From positions 36,878 through 100,877 of the forward strand of contig VXIS01000166.1 in assembly GCA_008704415.1 (NCBI GenBank): a stretch of 64,000 nt of DNA, written 5' to 3'. The position numbers were made by a program, and so were the translations under genes. This document shows positions 45,516-56,310 of this stretch, in pieces. How positions within the stretch are numbered: the first letter of the stretch is position 1; the number at the start of each line of letters is the position of its first letter. Under the pieces are notes generated by a model. It ran no database searches and was not told where the DNA came from. It saw nothing but the letters and a program-made list of their open reading frames with translations. This DNA comes from Sphaerosporella brunnea (taxonomy: Eukaryota; Ascomycota; Pezizomycetes; Pezizales; Pyronemataceae).

Positions 45516-48500
45516 GACCAGCCGCACATTGATGGCTATGCTGCTGGTCACCCCATCTCGTTGTCTTCGTCTAGCTTAGGATTGACAGCTCTTGGAGTTA
45601 CGGACACAGTTGTGGAGGAAACAGTACTGGAAGGAAAGCACCTTATTGTTTCTTGCACTCCGTCATTCAGCAATAAAATTGTTCGTACTCATGCGCTGAT
45701 CGATTGTGGCGCAACTGGCATATCCTTTGTGGACGAAGACTTCGCTCGCCATCACATACTCACCTTACGCTCCTTAAGAAAACCCCGTGCCCTTGAAGTA
45801 ATCGACGGCCGTCCAATCTCTTCCGGTGACATCACTCATCTGTCCGTCGCCCAATGTACCATCCAAGATCACCAAGAACAACTCCCCATGTTTGTCACCA
45901 AATTAGGACACTACCCCATTGTACTCAGAATCTCCTGGCTCCAGATCCACAACCTCGCGATCCGATTCAGCTCTCGGACTCTCACCTTCGGATCACAATA
46001 CTGCCTGGCTCACTGCAACCCCGTAACAACAACCGTCTCAGCCCTTAGCGAAGAACCTCCAGAGGTCTTTCGGGAACCCATCACAGCAGCGCCAGCAAAA
46101 CTCCACATTGCCTCACTAAAAGCCTCCTCCTTCTGCCGATTGGCCAAGAAAAAGCACCTAGCCGTCTATTCTATATCCCTGTACGAAATTAATAGGGCCC
46201 TTGAAAAGAAGTACACCGAAGACGACAACGACCTACGCAAAATTGTCCCCGCCGAATTCCACGGCTATCTCCCTTTGTTCAAGGAGGCAATTGCAAATAG
46301 ATTACCGCCGCATCGACCATATGACCATAAGATTCCTTTGAAAGAGGGCTTCGTTCCCCCATTTGGCCCTCTGTATTCCCTCTCCCGAGAGGAGCTGGAA
46401 GCCTTCAAGGCCTGGCTCGAAGAAAACTTGGAAAAGGGATTTATCCGCCGCTCGTCATCGCCAGCCGCGTCGCCCATCCTGTTTGTCAAGAAAGCAGACG
46501 GGTCTCTACGGCTGTGTGTTGACTACCGAGGCCTGAACGAAGGAACTATCAAGAACAGGTACCCGTTACCTCTAATCTAGGAGACACTGATGCAGCTCTC
46601 CAAGGCAAAATACTTCACAACGTTGGACATCCAAGGAGCCTACAACCTGGTCCGCATGGCTGAAGGGGAAGAATGGAAGACCGCCTTCAGAACCCGCTAC
46701 GGGCTTTTTGAATCCCTGGTCATGCCTTTCGGACTCACAAATGCCCGTGCCGACTTCCAAGCCTTCATCAACGACGTACTTCGACCGTTCCTCGACCGCT
46801 TTTGTACGGCCTACCTCGACGAGATCTTGATCTATTCAGAGACCATCGAAGAACACCGCGAGCATATCAGGCAGATCCTCGATGCTCTCAGCAAAGCTGG
46901 GCTCCACCTCAAGGCGGAGAAATGCAAGTTCTATCAGATGGAGGTCAAGTACCTGGGCTTACTGGTCGGACGCAACGGCATCAAGATGGACCCCAGCAAA
47001 GTCCAAACAATCATGGAATGGGAACCACCATCCAACCTCAAGGACGTTCAGGAATTCTTAGGATTTGCGAACTTCTATCGCCAGTTCATTCGCGACTATT
47101 CAAAGGTGGTTGCCCCACTCACCTCGCTGACCAAGAACGACAATGGCCAACCCGTGCCCTTTGTGTGGGGTACCGCGCAGCAAAACGCGTTCGATACCCT
47201 CAAAAAGGCTTTTACAACCCCCCGATTCTCTGACACTTCGACTATGATCGTGAAGTTGTTGTCCGAAACCGATGCATCAGACTACGTCTCAGCCGGTGTC
47301 CTCTCGCAGTATGACGATGAGGGAACCCTCCACCCCGTCACCTTCTTTTCCAAGAAACACTCCCCTGCCGAATGCAACTATAAGATCTACAACAAGGAGT
47401 TGATGGCTATTCGTTCGATGCTTCGAGGAATGGCGTCCCCACCTTGAAGGCTCTGGGGTCCCCGTCCAGGTTCTCACCGATCACAAGAACCTGGAATATT
47501 TCATGACAACGAAACTGCTTAACCGTCGCCAGGCCCGCTGGTCCGAATTCCTGTCTCGCTTCAACTTCAAAATAGTCTATCGACCCGGTGTCGCTGGTGG
47601 GAAACCCGACGCCCTCACTAGGAGGTCTGGAGACCTCCCTAAAGAGGGGGATGAACGACTTTTGGCCAACCAACAGGCGGTCCTCAAACCGCAGAACCTG
47701 CCCGACAATCTACGTTTGATGGCGGAAAACCCACCCAGCACCGGGCCGTCCTCCCTGGAAACCCTGTTTGACAAAGGGTACGAAGCGGATCCGTTCCCGC
47801 AACGAGTCCTAGAGATGCTGGCAAAAGGCACCCGAATCTCCAAAGACATTTCACTTGCCGACTGCTCTGAGCACCAAGGGAGGCTAATGTACCGCGGATG
47901 CTTCTACGTCCCAGATTACGCCCCCCTTCGGCTCCGCCTCATTCAAGACCACCACGACCCTCCGACCATGGGACACCCGGGACGTGCAAAGACCTTGGAA
48001 CTCCTATCCCGACGCTACTACTGGACAAGTATGCGACACGACGTTGAGAGATTCGTACGCAATTGTCATACCTGCAGACGGACGAAAGCAACAAGACACG
48101 CACCGTTCGGGACACTGAAGCCTCTTCCTGTCCCACACCATCCTTGGCAAAGTGTCTCCGTCGACTTCGTCACTGGACTTCCTGTCTCGGAAGGCTACGA
48201 CGCAATCTGCGCAGTAGTCTGCCGACTAACAAAACAACGCCACCTGATCCCCTGTCTTACAACCATCGACGCAGAAGGATTCGCTCAGCTATTTATTGAA
48301 AACGTCTTCAAGCACCATGGCCTCCCCGACGTTCTCATCTCCGACCGAGGCCCCCAGTTCGTTGCTAACTTCTGGAAACACCTTGCTTCATGTCTTAGGA
48401 CTGAGACTGCTCCAAGCACCGCCTTCCACCCGCAGACCGATGGTCAGACCGCACGGATCAATGCCGTCACGGAGCAGTATCTCTGCGCCTACGTATCATA

Positions 48501-49224
48501 CCTGCAGGACGATTGGAAGAAGTATCTCCCCCTGGCCAAATTCGCAGCCAATAACCAGGCTTCCGAGACTACGTCACTGTCTCCCTTCTTCGCCGTCTAT
48601 GGCCGTAACCCTAAGTGCTCCTTTGAGCTAGACATTCGGACCGACAACCCAGAATAGGTGGACGCGCAGCTGGTGGCCGAGAGGATGTCACACATCCACG
48701 ACGTTCTACGAGCCGAGATGAAGTACGCCCAAGCCAGATATACTGAAGCCGCCAATCGGTCCCGAGCCCCCGCCCTGGTGTTCAAAGAGAACGACCTCGT
48801 CTTGCTGGACTGTAGGAACTTGCGCACGGAACGACCATCTAGGAAACTCGAAAACAAGCGCCTGGGCCCTTACCGAGTGGTTAGAGCCGTCGGTACCCAT
48901 GCCTATGAATTGGACATCCCCGACACCATCAAGAACAATCGCACCTTTCCGTTCTCGCTCCTAAACCCGGCATCTTCTGACCCCCTCCCTGGACAGATCA
49001 TTCCACCCCCTCTCCCTGTTGTTGTCGATGGCGAAAAAGAATGGTCCGTCGATGCCATTCTGGATTCCCGCTTGGTAAGGGGACGCCTCAAATATCTGGT
49101 AAAGTGGACTGGCTACGACCCACAGGAATGGGAGGCGGCGGAAGGAATCAATGGCCTTGAAGCTATCGACCGCTTCCACGAATTGTACCCACACAAGCCC
49201 GGACCACTCCCAGATGACAGCTGA
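45510..49224 (+). pseudogene. Ty3 pol: protease, RT, RNase H, integrase, chromodomain
   Basis: Protease signature LIDCGATG near 45703. Reverse transcriptase runs from [20 protein letters not shown] through [19 protein letters not shown], then TAG (46578-46580), then [12 protein letters not shown]. The catalytic box reads YLDEILIYS instead of the usual YLDD. RNase H begins near 47262 ([16 protein letters not shown]). A one-base shift occurs near 47420. Integrase has the HHCC zinc region (HHDPPTMGHPGR, CHTCRRTK) and Asp residues in SVDFVTG and SDRGPQF. The Glu usually present after DGQT is Ala here (DGQTARIN, near 48450). TAG follows at 48655-48657. The C-terminus has a chromodomain (WSVDAILDSR, LKYLVKWTGYDPQEWE), which in relatives targets integration to modified chromatin. 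Stop is TGA at 49222. The altered RT and integrase residues suggest a dead copy. Confidence 0.9.
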
Positions 49225-49259
49225 AGCTTCGTCGGAGCTCAGCCATGGGAGGGGGATAC

Positions 49260-49548
49260 TGTCACGGCTCAAGGTTAAGGGGTGGCTCGGCGCTAGGGTT
49301 AGGGTGTCACGTGACGAGGCGCGCCGCGGTCACGTGGTGGGAAAGCATAAATGGCGAGGTTTCACTTGTTTTTGTTTCTTTTCTTCTTTTCTTCTTTCCA
49401 GAACGTCTTGTATACTAGCGAACCTAGTAACCTTGAACCACCTTGTCTTGTCTCGTCTTCTTCTGCCTCTTGTCCTTGTCCTCCTGCCTCCGGTCCTTGC
49501 CTCGAAAGCTACGTACCTTGAACGTTTCCTCGCGCCTGTCCCGTTACA
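49260..49548 (+). repeat. Ty3 3' LTR
   Basis: 289 bp, preceded by the purine tract GGGAGGGGGATAC. About 96% like the 5' LTR apart from an extra GC-rich insertion between the two CACGTG palindromes. It directly abuts truncated copia sequence on its right. Confidence 0.95.
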
Positions 49549-49682
49549 AGCCACGCCCGTGGCCTGACACCAGGCTGACGGCGACAAGGGATGAAGGCGG
49601 CCAAGAAGCAAATCAGCTCCCGGGAGAATGGATTGCATCTCCCGCACCTGAAGCGAAATCAGCCCGAAACGCGCGACTAATG

Positions 49683-51387
49683 AAAGAAGTCGAGGTAAAT
49701 GGCCATTTGGTCAATCTCCAGTTGGGACGGACACGCGGCGACGCTCGACGAATGCAGCAGCAGCCAGACCTCAACGAGGAGTTTCAAACGATCTACGACG
49801 ACGTCCTCCTGGCAACACAAGGACCGAAAAGCTACGATGAGGCTTTAGCGGCCCCGGATGCAGGCTAATGGATGTCCGCGTTGGATTCAGAGCAGAAATG
49901 GCTGAAATCACATGATGTCTATACATATGTGGACACTGCACCCCCTGGGAAACGCGTCGTTGACGCCAAATGGGTGATGATAGTGAAGGAGAGGCCCCAC
50001 GGAACCATTGAAAAGTACAAAGTGCGACTAGTAGCACGAGGTTTCCTCCAGACCCCTGACGAATACGATGAGACCACGTCTCCGGTTGTCGACGCCGAAA
50101 GCATACGCATGACATTGAGTTTTACGGCCACACAGGACCTGGAAGTGGCTGTATTGGACGTCCCTACGGCATACCTGGGAGCAACGCTGAAAGAGGAGGT
50201 GTATCTGAAGCTTCCCAAAGCAGAGTGGGTAGACAATCCGTTGACAAGGGAACGCCCAGTCGTCTTACTCCAGAAGTCAGTCCCGGGCTTGAAGCAGAGC
50301 GGGAGATGCTGGTTTAACGACGTTAGCCAGTTTATCATTAACCAGCTGCACCTGAGAGCGTCTGTGTCGACCCCAGGACTTTACTACAGCGATGACGTTA
50401 TACTCAACTAATATGTCGAGGACATCCTAATCACGGCACCGAATCACCAGCTAGAGTTACTTTGCCAGGAATTTCGGAGACGATTCCAGGCAAAGGGGGG
50501 AGTGGTGACGGAACCGTCATTTAGCTATGTCGGATTGGTGATTCGCCGAGACCGCGAGAAGCGTCAAATATGGATATCGCAGGAGGCCTACGTAACGAAG
50601 GTCCTAGCCAGGTTTGGGATGGAAAACAGCGAAGGAAGCTGCTTCCGATGCAGAGCAACTGGAAGCCTCACGCGCGAAAGGACGCAGAACATGCTTGTGA
50701 TCAAGGACTCTACCGACAGGTAATTGGAAGTCTGCTCTACGCAGCTCTCGGAAGCAGGCCAGATATCGCATACGCTGTTGGAATCCTTGGACGATATGCT
50801 AGCAATCAGACAATCGAGCATTGGGGAGCTGTCAAGCACCTCTTGCAATACCTCAACGGAACTCGCAATTTCGATCTGGCGATCCTCAGACAACAGTATC
50901 GCCAAGACGGAATCATCGCGTATTCCGACTCGAATCATGCTGGAGATTAGGATGGAGCACGATCTACGTCTGGATGGCTGATATTCTTGAATGGGGTGCT
51001 GATCATCTGGAAGAGGAAAAAGCAAGGATTGGTAGCCTATAGCAGCATGGAGGCGGAACTCATCGGCATGGACAGTGCCTATAGACAAGCAAGCTGGCTT
51101 TGAGACGTCGCTCACGAGATCAGCAGAGGAAACGCCAGCCAGACGATTACTCTGCGAGGTGACAACACAGCCGGTGAAAACGCCCTCCGAAACGGATTTC
51201 GGAACGCGACAAGACACCTACGAATCCGATATCATGCCATATGTGACCACATCGAAAGCAACGATCTGATGCTGGAACACGTGACAAGCAAAGAGCAGTT
51301 GGCAGATGGTTTGACAAAGCCGCTGGGATCAGTCAAGCACGCAGCTTTCTTCAAGGAGATTGGCCTGACCGATGAGAAACGATGTTG
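49683..51387 (+). pseudogene. Copia reverse transcriptase and RNase H, broken
   Basis: The frame has KSYDEALAAPDAG, TAA (about 49869), then WMSALDSEQKWLKSHD. It continues with VDAKWVMIVKERPHG, KVRLVARGFLQTPDEYDETT and LDVPTAYLGATLKEEVYL. A second TAA (about 50409) precedes YVEDILITA, so the catalytic YVDD has one Asp changed to Glu. After a shift near 50640, IGSLLYAALGSRPDIAYAVG and RNase H follow with SDSNHAGD, a TAG (50948-50950), STSGWLIF, YSSMEAELIGMDSA, then a TGA (about 51103) where Arg is usual. It closes with LADGLTKPLGS and a TGA. Interruptions of all three types mark this as a dead copy. Confidence 0.85.
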
Positions 51388-51483
51388 ATCACGTGGACGC
51401 GGCGCACCGCGACGGAGCATATAGATACAGATTGGTGGTTTACGGAGGAAACGGGGGCATAGTTTATGCTCGGATAAGGGGAG

Positions 51484-51695
51484 TGTTGAGTGTAGAGTGA
51501 CGCCGTAGGCATCACTCTACCCTCTATGGCGTAACCGAGTATAAACTCTGTCAGGGATGTAGTTAGATTAGAGTATAGGCTAGTGAGCCGCTTCTGCACT
51601 TAAGGTGCAGTAACGGCGTCGCTAGCTCTTTACCTTGAATACAATCTCTTCACCCATCTCTTAGTGTCCGCTGCGTACGAAACTTGCTGTCAACA
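51484..51695 (+). repeat. Copia 3' LTR
   Basis: 212 bp, beginning TGTTGAG and ending TGTCAACA, with a 6-bp inverted end TGTTGA/TCAACA. It is preceded by the purine tract ATAAGGGGAG. It is followed at once by satellite text AGGAGATAGTGATAG, which matches the second satellite unit at 51883. The insertion was therefore into a satellite copy, although the left flank is lost. Confidence 0.75.
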
Positions 51696-54060
51696 AGGAG
51701 ATAGTGATAGTCCAGCCAACTTTCACCGCATCCACCTGGGAGCGTTACTAGTTACTCGGCCACATGATGTCTCTTATACCCGTGGTGAGCTTCCCAGAGG
51801 ATTCCGGGCTGCAAGCAGTCACCAGGCTTCATCCGTTCCTGGAAAGTGCAATACGGTGATTTCGCAATTCCACCATTCTGGTGAGGAGATAGTGATAGTC
51901 CAGCCAACTTTCACCGCATCCACCTGGCAGGTTTACTAGTTACTCAGGCATCATTCTTATACCCGCAATGAGCTTCCCAAAGGATTCCGGGCTGCCAGCA
52001 GTCACCAGGATTCATCCGTTCCTGAAAAGTGCAATATTGTAATTCGGTAATTCCACCATTCCGGTGGGAAGAAAGTGATAGTCCAACCAACTTGCACTGC
52101 ATCCAACTGAGAACTTTACGAATGACTCGGGTCTGTCTATTCTGTCTATACTGACCTTCCCAGGTGATGCTGGGCTGCCCGCAGTCACCAGGCTTCATCC
52201 GTTCCTGAAAACTGTAATATTGTAAATTGGCAATTCCACCATTCCTGTGAGAAGATGGTGATAGTGCAACCAACTTGAACGGCATCCACCAGGGAACTTC
52301 ACGGGTGACTTGGGCATGTCTATTATGCCTACAGTGAGCTTCCAGGATGATACTGGACTGACGGAAGTCACCAGGCTTCATCCGTTCCCAAATATATTAC
52401 TTTGTCAAATATCGTAATTTGGCAATTCCAGCATTCCGGGGACAAGATAGTGATAGTGCCACCAAATTGCACCGCATCCACCTTGGAACCTTAGGAGCAA
52501 CTCGCGCATGTTTATCATGCCCCGGCTGACCTTCCCAGGTGATTTTGGGATGCCGGCAGTCAGCAGGCGTCATACGTTCCTGAACAGTGCAATATTGTAA
52601 TTTGGCAATTCCACCATTCCTTGGGGAAGATCGAGATAGTGCAACCAACTTGCACTGCATCCACCTGGGATCTTTACGAGTGGCTCAAGCATGTTTATCA
52701 TGCCCAAGCTGATCTTCTCAGGTGATTCTGGAGTGCCGGCAATCCCCCGGCGTCATCCGTTCATGAACTGTGCAATGTGGTAATTTGGCAATTCCACCAT
52801 TCCGGTGAGAAGAAAGTGATAGTCCAACCAACTTGCACTGCATCCACCTGAGAACTTTACGAGTGACTCGGGCCTATCTATTATGCCTACACTGACCTTC
52901 CCAGGTGATGCCGGGCTGCCCGCAGTCACCAGGCTTCATCTGTTCCTGAAAAGTGCAATATTGTAATTTGGCAATTCCACCATTCCTGTGGGAAGATGGT
53001 AATAGTGTAACCGATTTGCATCGCATCCACCTCGGATCTTTTTGAGTGACCCAAGCATGTCTCTCCTGCTCAAGGTTATCTTCCAAGGGAATTCAAGGGT
53101 ATCGGCAGTCCACAGGCGTCATCCGTTCCTGAAAAGTGCAATATTGTAGTTTGACAATTCCACCATTCCTGCCACAAGATAGTTATGGTGCAAGCAACTT
53201 GCACTGCATCCACCTGGAAGCCTTACAAGTGGCTCGGGCATCTCTATCATGCCCACAGTGAGTGTCCCAGGTGATTCTGGGGTGCCGGCAGTTTCCAGGC
53301 GTCATCCGTTCCTGAACAGTGCAATATTGTAATTTGGCAATTCCACCATTCCTGTGAGAAGATAGAGATAGTGCAACCAACTTGCACCACATCCACCTGG
53401 GAACTTTACGAGTGACCTGGGCATGTCTATCATGCCCACGGTGAGCTTCCCAAATGATTCTGGGGTGCCAGCAGTCACCAGGCTTCATCCTTTCCTGAAA
53501 AGTGCGATATTGTAATTTGGCAATTTTACCATTCTTGTGAGAAGATAGTTATAGTGCAAGCAACTTGCACCGCGTCCACCTGGGAACTTTACCAGCGACT
53601 CGAGCATGTCTATCATGCCCATGGTTATCTTCCCAGGTGATTCTAGAGTGCTGGCAGTCACCAGGCATCATCCGTCCCTGAACAGTGCAATATTGTAATT
53701 TGGCAATTCCACCATTCCTATGAGAAGATAGGGGTAGCGTAAGCAACTTGCACAGCATCGACCTGGTATTTTACGAGTGACTCGAGCATATCTATCATGC
53801 CCAAAGTGATCTTCCCAGGTTATTTTGGGGTGCCGGCAGTCACCAGGCGTCATCCGTTCCTGAAGAGTGCAATATTGTAAGTTGGAAATTCCACCATTCC
53901 TGTTAGAAGCTAGTTATAGTGCAAGCAAGTTGCACCGCATCCACCTGGGAACTTTACGGGCAACTCGTGCATGTCTATTGATTGCACGGTGAGCGTTGCA
54001 GGTGATTCTGGTCCGCTGGCAGTCACCAGGCTTCATCCGTTCCCAAATATCTTACTTTGC
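51696..54060 (+). repeat. 183-bp satellite array, about 13 copies
   Basis: The anchor TTCCACCATTC recurs at 51868, 52051, 52234, 52425 (variant), 52609, 52792, 52975, 53158, 53341, 53524 (variant), 53707 and 53889. Spacing is 183, 183, 191, 184, 183, 183, 183, 183, 183, 183 and 182. Units look roughly 80-90% identical by eye and contain CATCCGTTCCTGAAAAGTGC, ACTTGCACCGCATCCACCTG and CAGGTGATTCTGGGGTGCCG. The period is close to one nucleosome repeat. Minus-strand frames of 60-145 codons here are repeat artefacts. Confidence 0.95.
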
Positions 54061-54860
54061 CAAATATCGTAATATATACAATTTCCTATAAATTGTAACC
54101 AACACAGTCACAGGAACCATCAGAATTGTTGGTGACACTTGAAACACTATGTCTGAATCATCACTATAATACCAATCATTACAATCATCAAAATCATTAC
54201 AATCATCACAATTGTAGCGCAGAGGGTCGGAACAGACAGAATGTCCCCAATGTACTTGCTTATTCAGGGGAACAGACAGGTGCAGAAACAAAGAAGCAGG
54301 GCGAGTTTCGGAGGTGTTGGAAGGTACGGTGCACAAGATTTAGGCCTCAGATCTGAACTAACATACTCAGATTGAGATATGAATATTCAGGGAGGACAAG
54401 AGGAGAACAAAGCAACCAACAAAGCAGAAGCGGAGTCCCCTCTATATAGGCGATGCCCCCTGCCATGTGGTACCCCAACATCACATTTCAGGAGTAATAA
54501 GATACCTAAATCCGAACTTGTGGTGTGACAACAATCATTACAATCATCAGAATCATCACAATCCTCAAAATCATTGCAATTATCTAACTCATCCCACTCA
54601 TTACAATCATTACAATCATTAAAGTCTTTGGAATTATCATTGGAATTATCATAATCATTACAATCTTACAATCATCAGAATCAGAGAGTTTATGATTTCC
54701 GTCTATATGCATAAAATTTCTGAGTGACCTTCGGCGAAGTCTTGGACAGTTTAAATTTGCGTCTGGATCCAAATCGCAAACATTTTATTATCACAAACAT
54801 TACAATCATTACAATCATCCAAATTATCATATTACTGACACTCATTACATGATCATCACA
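54061..54860 (+). repeat. ATCATTACA-type microsatellite and flanks
   Basis: Long imperfect runs of ATCATTACAATCATCACA-like triplet phrases occur at about 54130-54210, 54530-54680 and 54790-54860, separated by unique-looking segments (54210-54530). The complement of the same run type lies at 41930-42030 and 42820-42940. Confidence 0.8.
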
Positions 54861-54864
54861 ATGA

Positions 54865-55350
54865 TGATAATCATGTCGATCATTGTAATTGCTGTACTTA
54901 TTGCAATCATAACTATAATTGTAGAGGTATCAAGCAACTCAACTCTCTATGCAACGCCTAATGTATTAACTCATAGAAAAAAGGCAATCCCCTTTCAGTA
55001 CCAGCACTATTTTCAGAGCGTGCTAAGCCAAACAGACCCCAGCTTTTAACGTAATGTTCCTGCGGTTCCCCAATTGTATACTTGGCTAGCTTCAAAATCA
55101 TTTACAGATTTGCTGATTCCCTGTTCCGCTAGTTGTGACGTTGTCAGTACCGCCATTGAAAACTTGCTAGTTCCAAAACGTAAATGTCTCTTCTATCTGT
55201 GTTAATAAGGTACTTGTATTACAGTGTTTAATAATGCGTAGCTGCCATATGGCACTGGATCCGCTTTCATTGTGCACAATCTTATCATTGGGATAATCAA
55301 ACGGTTGCAATGATAACATGCTCAGTAAGCAACCGTTGTTTACTGCTGCG
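54865..55350 (+). repeat. Right outer arm, inverted match to 41.7-42.0 kb
   Basis: Two blocks here are reverse-complement copies of the left side. 54865-54965 matches 41880-41980, sharing ATAATTGTAGAGG and TATCAAGC. 55240-55350 matches 41733-41855, sharing CAGTAAACAA.GGTTGC, ATTGCAACCGTT, ATGATAAGATTG and GTGCCATATG. A third pair, about 54085-54135 with 42057-42105, lies inside. The order is mirrored, as expected for a large inverted duplication. Confidence 0.75.
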
Positions 55351-56030
55351 TTCTAAAACTTCAAATGCTCAATTGGGCAGTTTAACTTTAATTCAGTGAT
55401 GTTGAGAAAGAATCATAGTTCCCCATAACGTGCGGCACTTTGTTCACCCTCAAATCGATACCTTTAACCAATATAAACAGTTCAAGATAGTCAAAGTTCC
55501 ATAATGCTAGTCTAGAACTTTTATAAATTAATTTGTGACTTCAATTATGCCTTCTGTAAGCTTTCGTGAACATTTCCACCATCGGGGACTGCACGAATCT
55601 GTTCCAGTCCTGCGTTTGTCATTTGTGTAATATTGTCATGTGGGCAATTGAGCAATCTTTTAGGACGATCATCATAGCCTAACTATTGGTCACCTCATAG
55701 TCTTGCATCCTTCACAGCTAACTTGACCAGGTTGCATATGCCTCAGGTCAGCGTTCAAGCACATGCTAGGGTTCAGGTACTCACTTAGGTTTACCGATTG
55801 GAAGTTCATAACTTTGAATTCAGTCAATTACACCGTTGTGAAACAACCTGGTCATAGCGCAACCATAGTTCACCGCGTAGTAATGAAACTTTCACAACTG
55901 ACTCGAGTTGACGGTATTGGCTGTCGGTATGATGCTGCATGGAACAGTCAGAATAATTCAAATCATTATACGAAGCAATATCATTAGCAAAAAAACATTG
56001 AATCATCAGAAAGATCAGAATTATGACAAT
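55351..56030. repeat. Strongly decayed satellite-like sequence
   Basis: Phrases resembling the 183-bp unit recur (TGTAATATTGTCATGTGGGCAA near 55627; AACTTTCACAACTGACTCGA near 55887), but no regular spacing remains. No gene seen. Confidence 0.4.
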
Positions 56031-56032
56031 AC

Positions 56033-56308
56033 CGTATTAACTCACTTAGGAGACACACCTCTAAAAATAGCAAGCACGTGCCAAGATGTACATTAGCGCG
56101 CCAAGTCATCTTGGCGCACACTAAACGCCTTTAGGTTTAGCGCAGTACAGACTTGTCCTACTGTATTCCCCTGCTGAAGTTGGCTAGCGCCAATACTCAC
56201 GTCCATGAACGGCCCTAGCGCCCATCTTGGCGTCTTGGTGCACTAAAATGTCGTCTGAGCCCGCGCTTACTATTTTTGGAGGGGTGTCTCTGAAGTGAGT
56301 TAATACAG
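56033..56308. mobile_element. MITE-like element flanked by TA
   Basis: Terminal inverted repeats of about 45 bases begin CCGTATTAACTCACTT on the left and, complemented, CTGTATTAACTCACTT on the right. They continue through AGACACMCCTC and AAAAATAG. The 276-bp element is flanked by TA at 56031-56032 and 56309-56310, as for Tc1/mariner-type MITEs. The interior has GCGCCAAG and CATCTTGGCG words that can also pair. No transposase. Confidence 0.8.
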
Positions 56309-56310
56309 TA

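Larger units (their letters stand above)
44012..49548 (+). mobile_element. Ty3/gypsy chromovirus-type retrotransposon
   Basis: Full-length element with LTRs at 44012-44292 and 49260-49548 that begin TGTCACGG and end CCCGTTACA. Order is gag, protease, reverse transcriptase, RNase H, integrase, chromodomain, which is the Ty3 order. The LTRs differ at about ten positions plus a 3' LTR insertion of roughly a dozen bases, so the copy is older than the copia at 29.6 kb. The flanking 5-mers (GCGGG and AGCCA) do not match, so no target duplication remains. Coding is crossed by four in-frame TAGs and at least two frame changes. Two catalytic residues are altered (see pol). It lies in the core of an inverted satellite structure. 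Confidence 0.95.
49560..51695 (+). mobile_element. 5'-truncated Ty1/copia element
   Basis: Only the reverse transcriptase-RNase H part of pol and a 3' LTR remain. The gag, protease and integrase regions are absent: the sequence starts right after the Ty3 3' LTR. The right end joins the 183-bp satellite. No left partner LTR is present in the window. The Ty3 insertion, or a later rearrangement, removed the left half. Confidence 0.85.

Noticed and set aside
44095..45516. A 473-codon + frame from the Ty3 LTR through gag
   Set aside because: It overlaps the real gag frame out of phase. It is S/T/P-rich because of gag codon use, and only the terminal zinc knuckle is genuine gag, reached by a one-base shift.
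51944..53853. Repeated minus frames with conserved text (for example MKPGDCWHPRIIWEAH)
   Set aside because: They repeat with the 183-bp satellite period and drift in frame (units of 182, 184 and 191 bases), so conservation comes from the repeat.
51696..54060. CRISPR-like regularly spaced repeats
   Set aside because: Whole 183-bp units are repeated without unique spacers, in a eukaryotic context; a satellite, not CRISPR.
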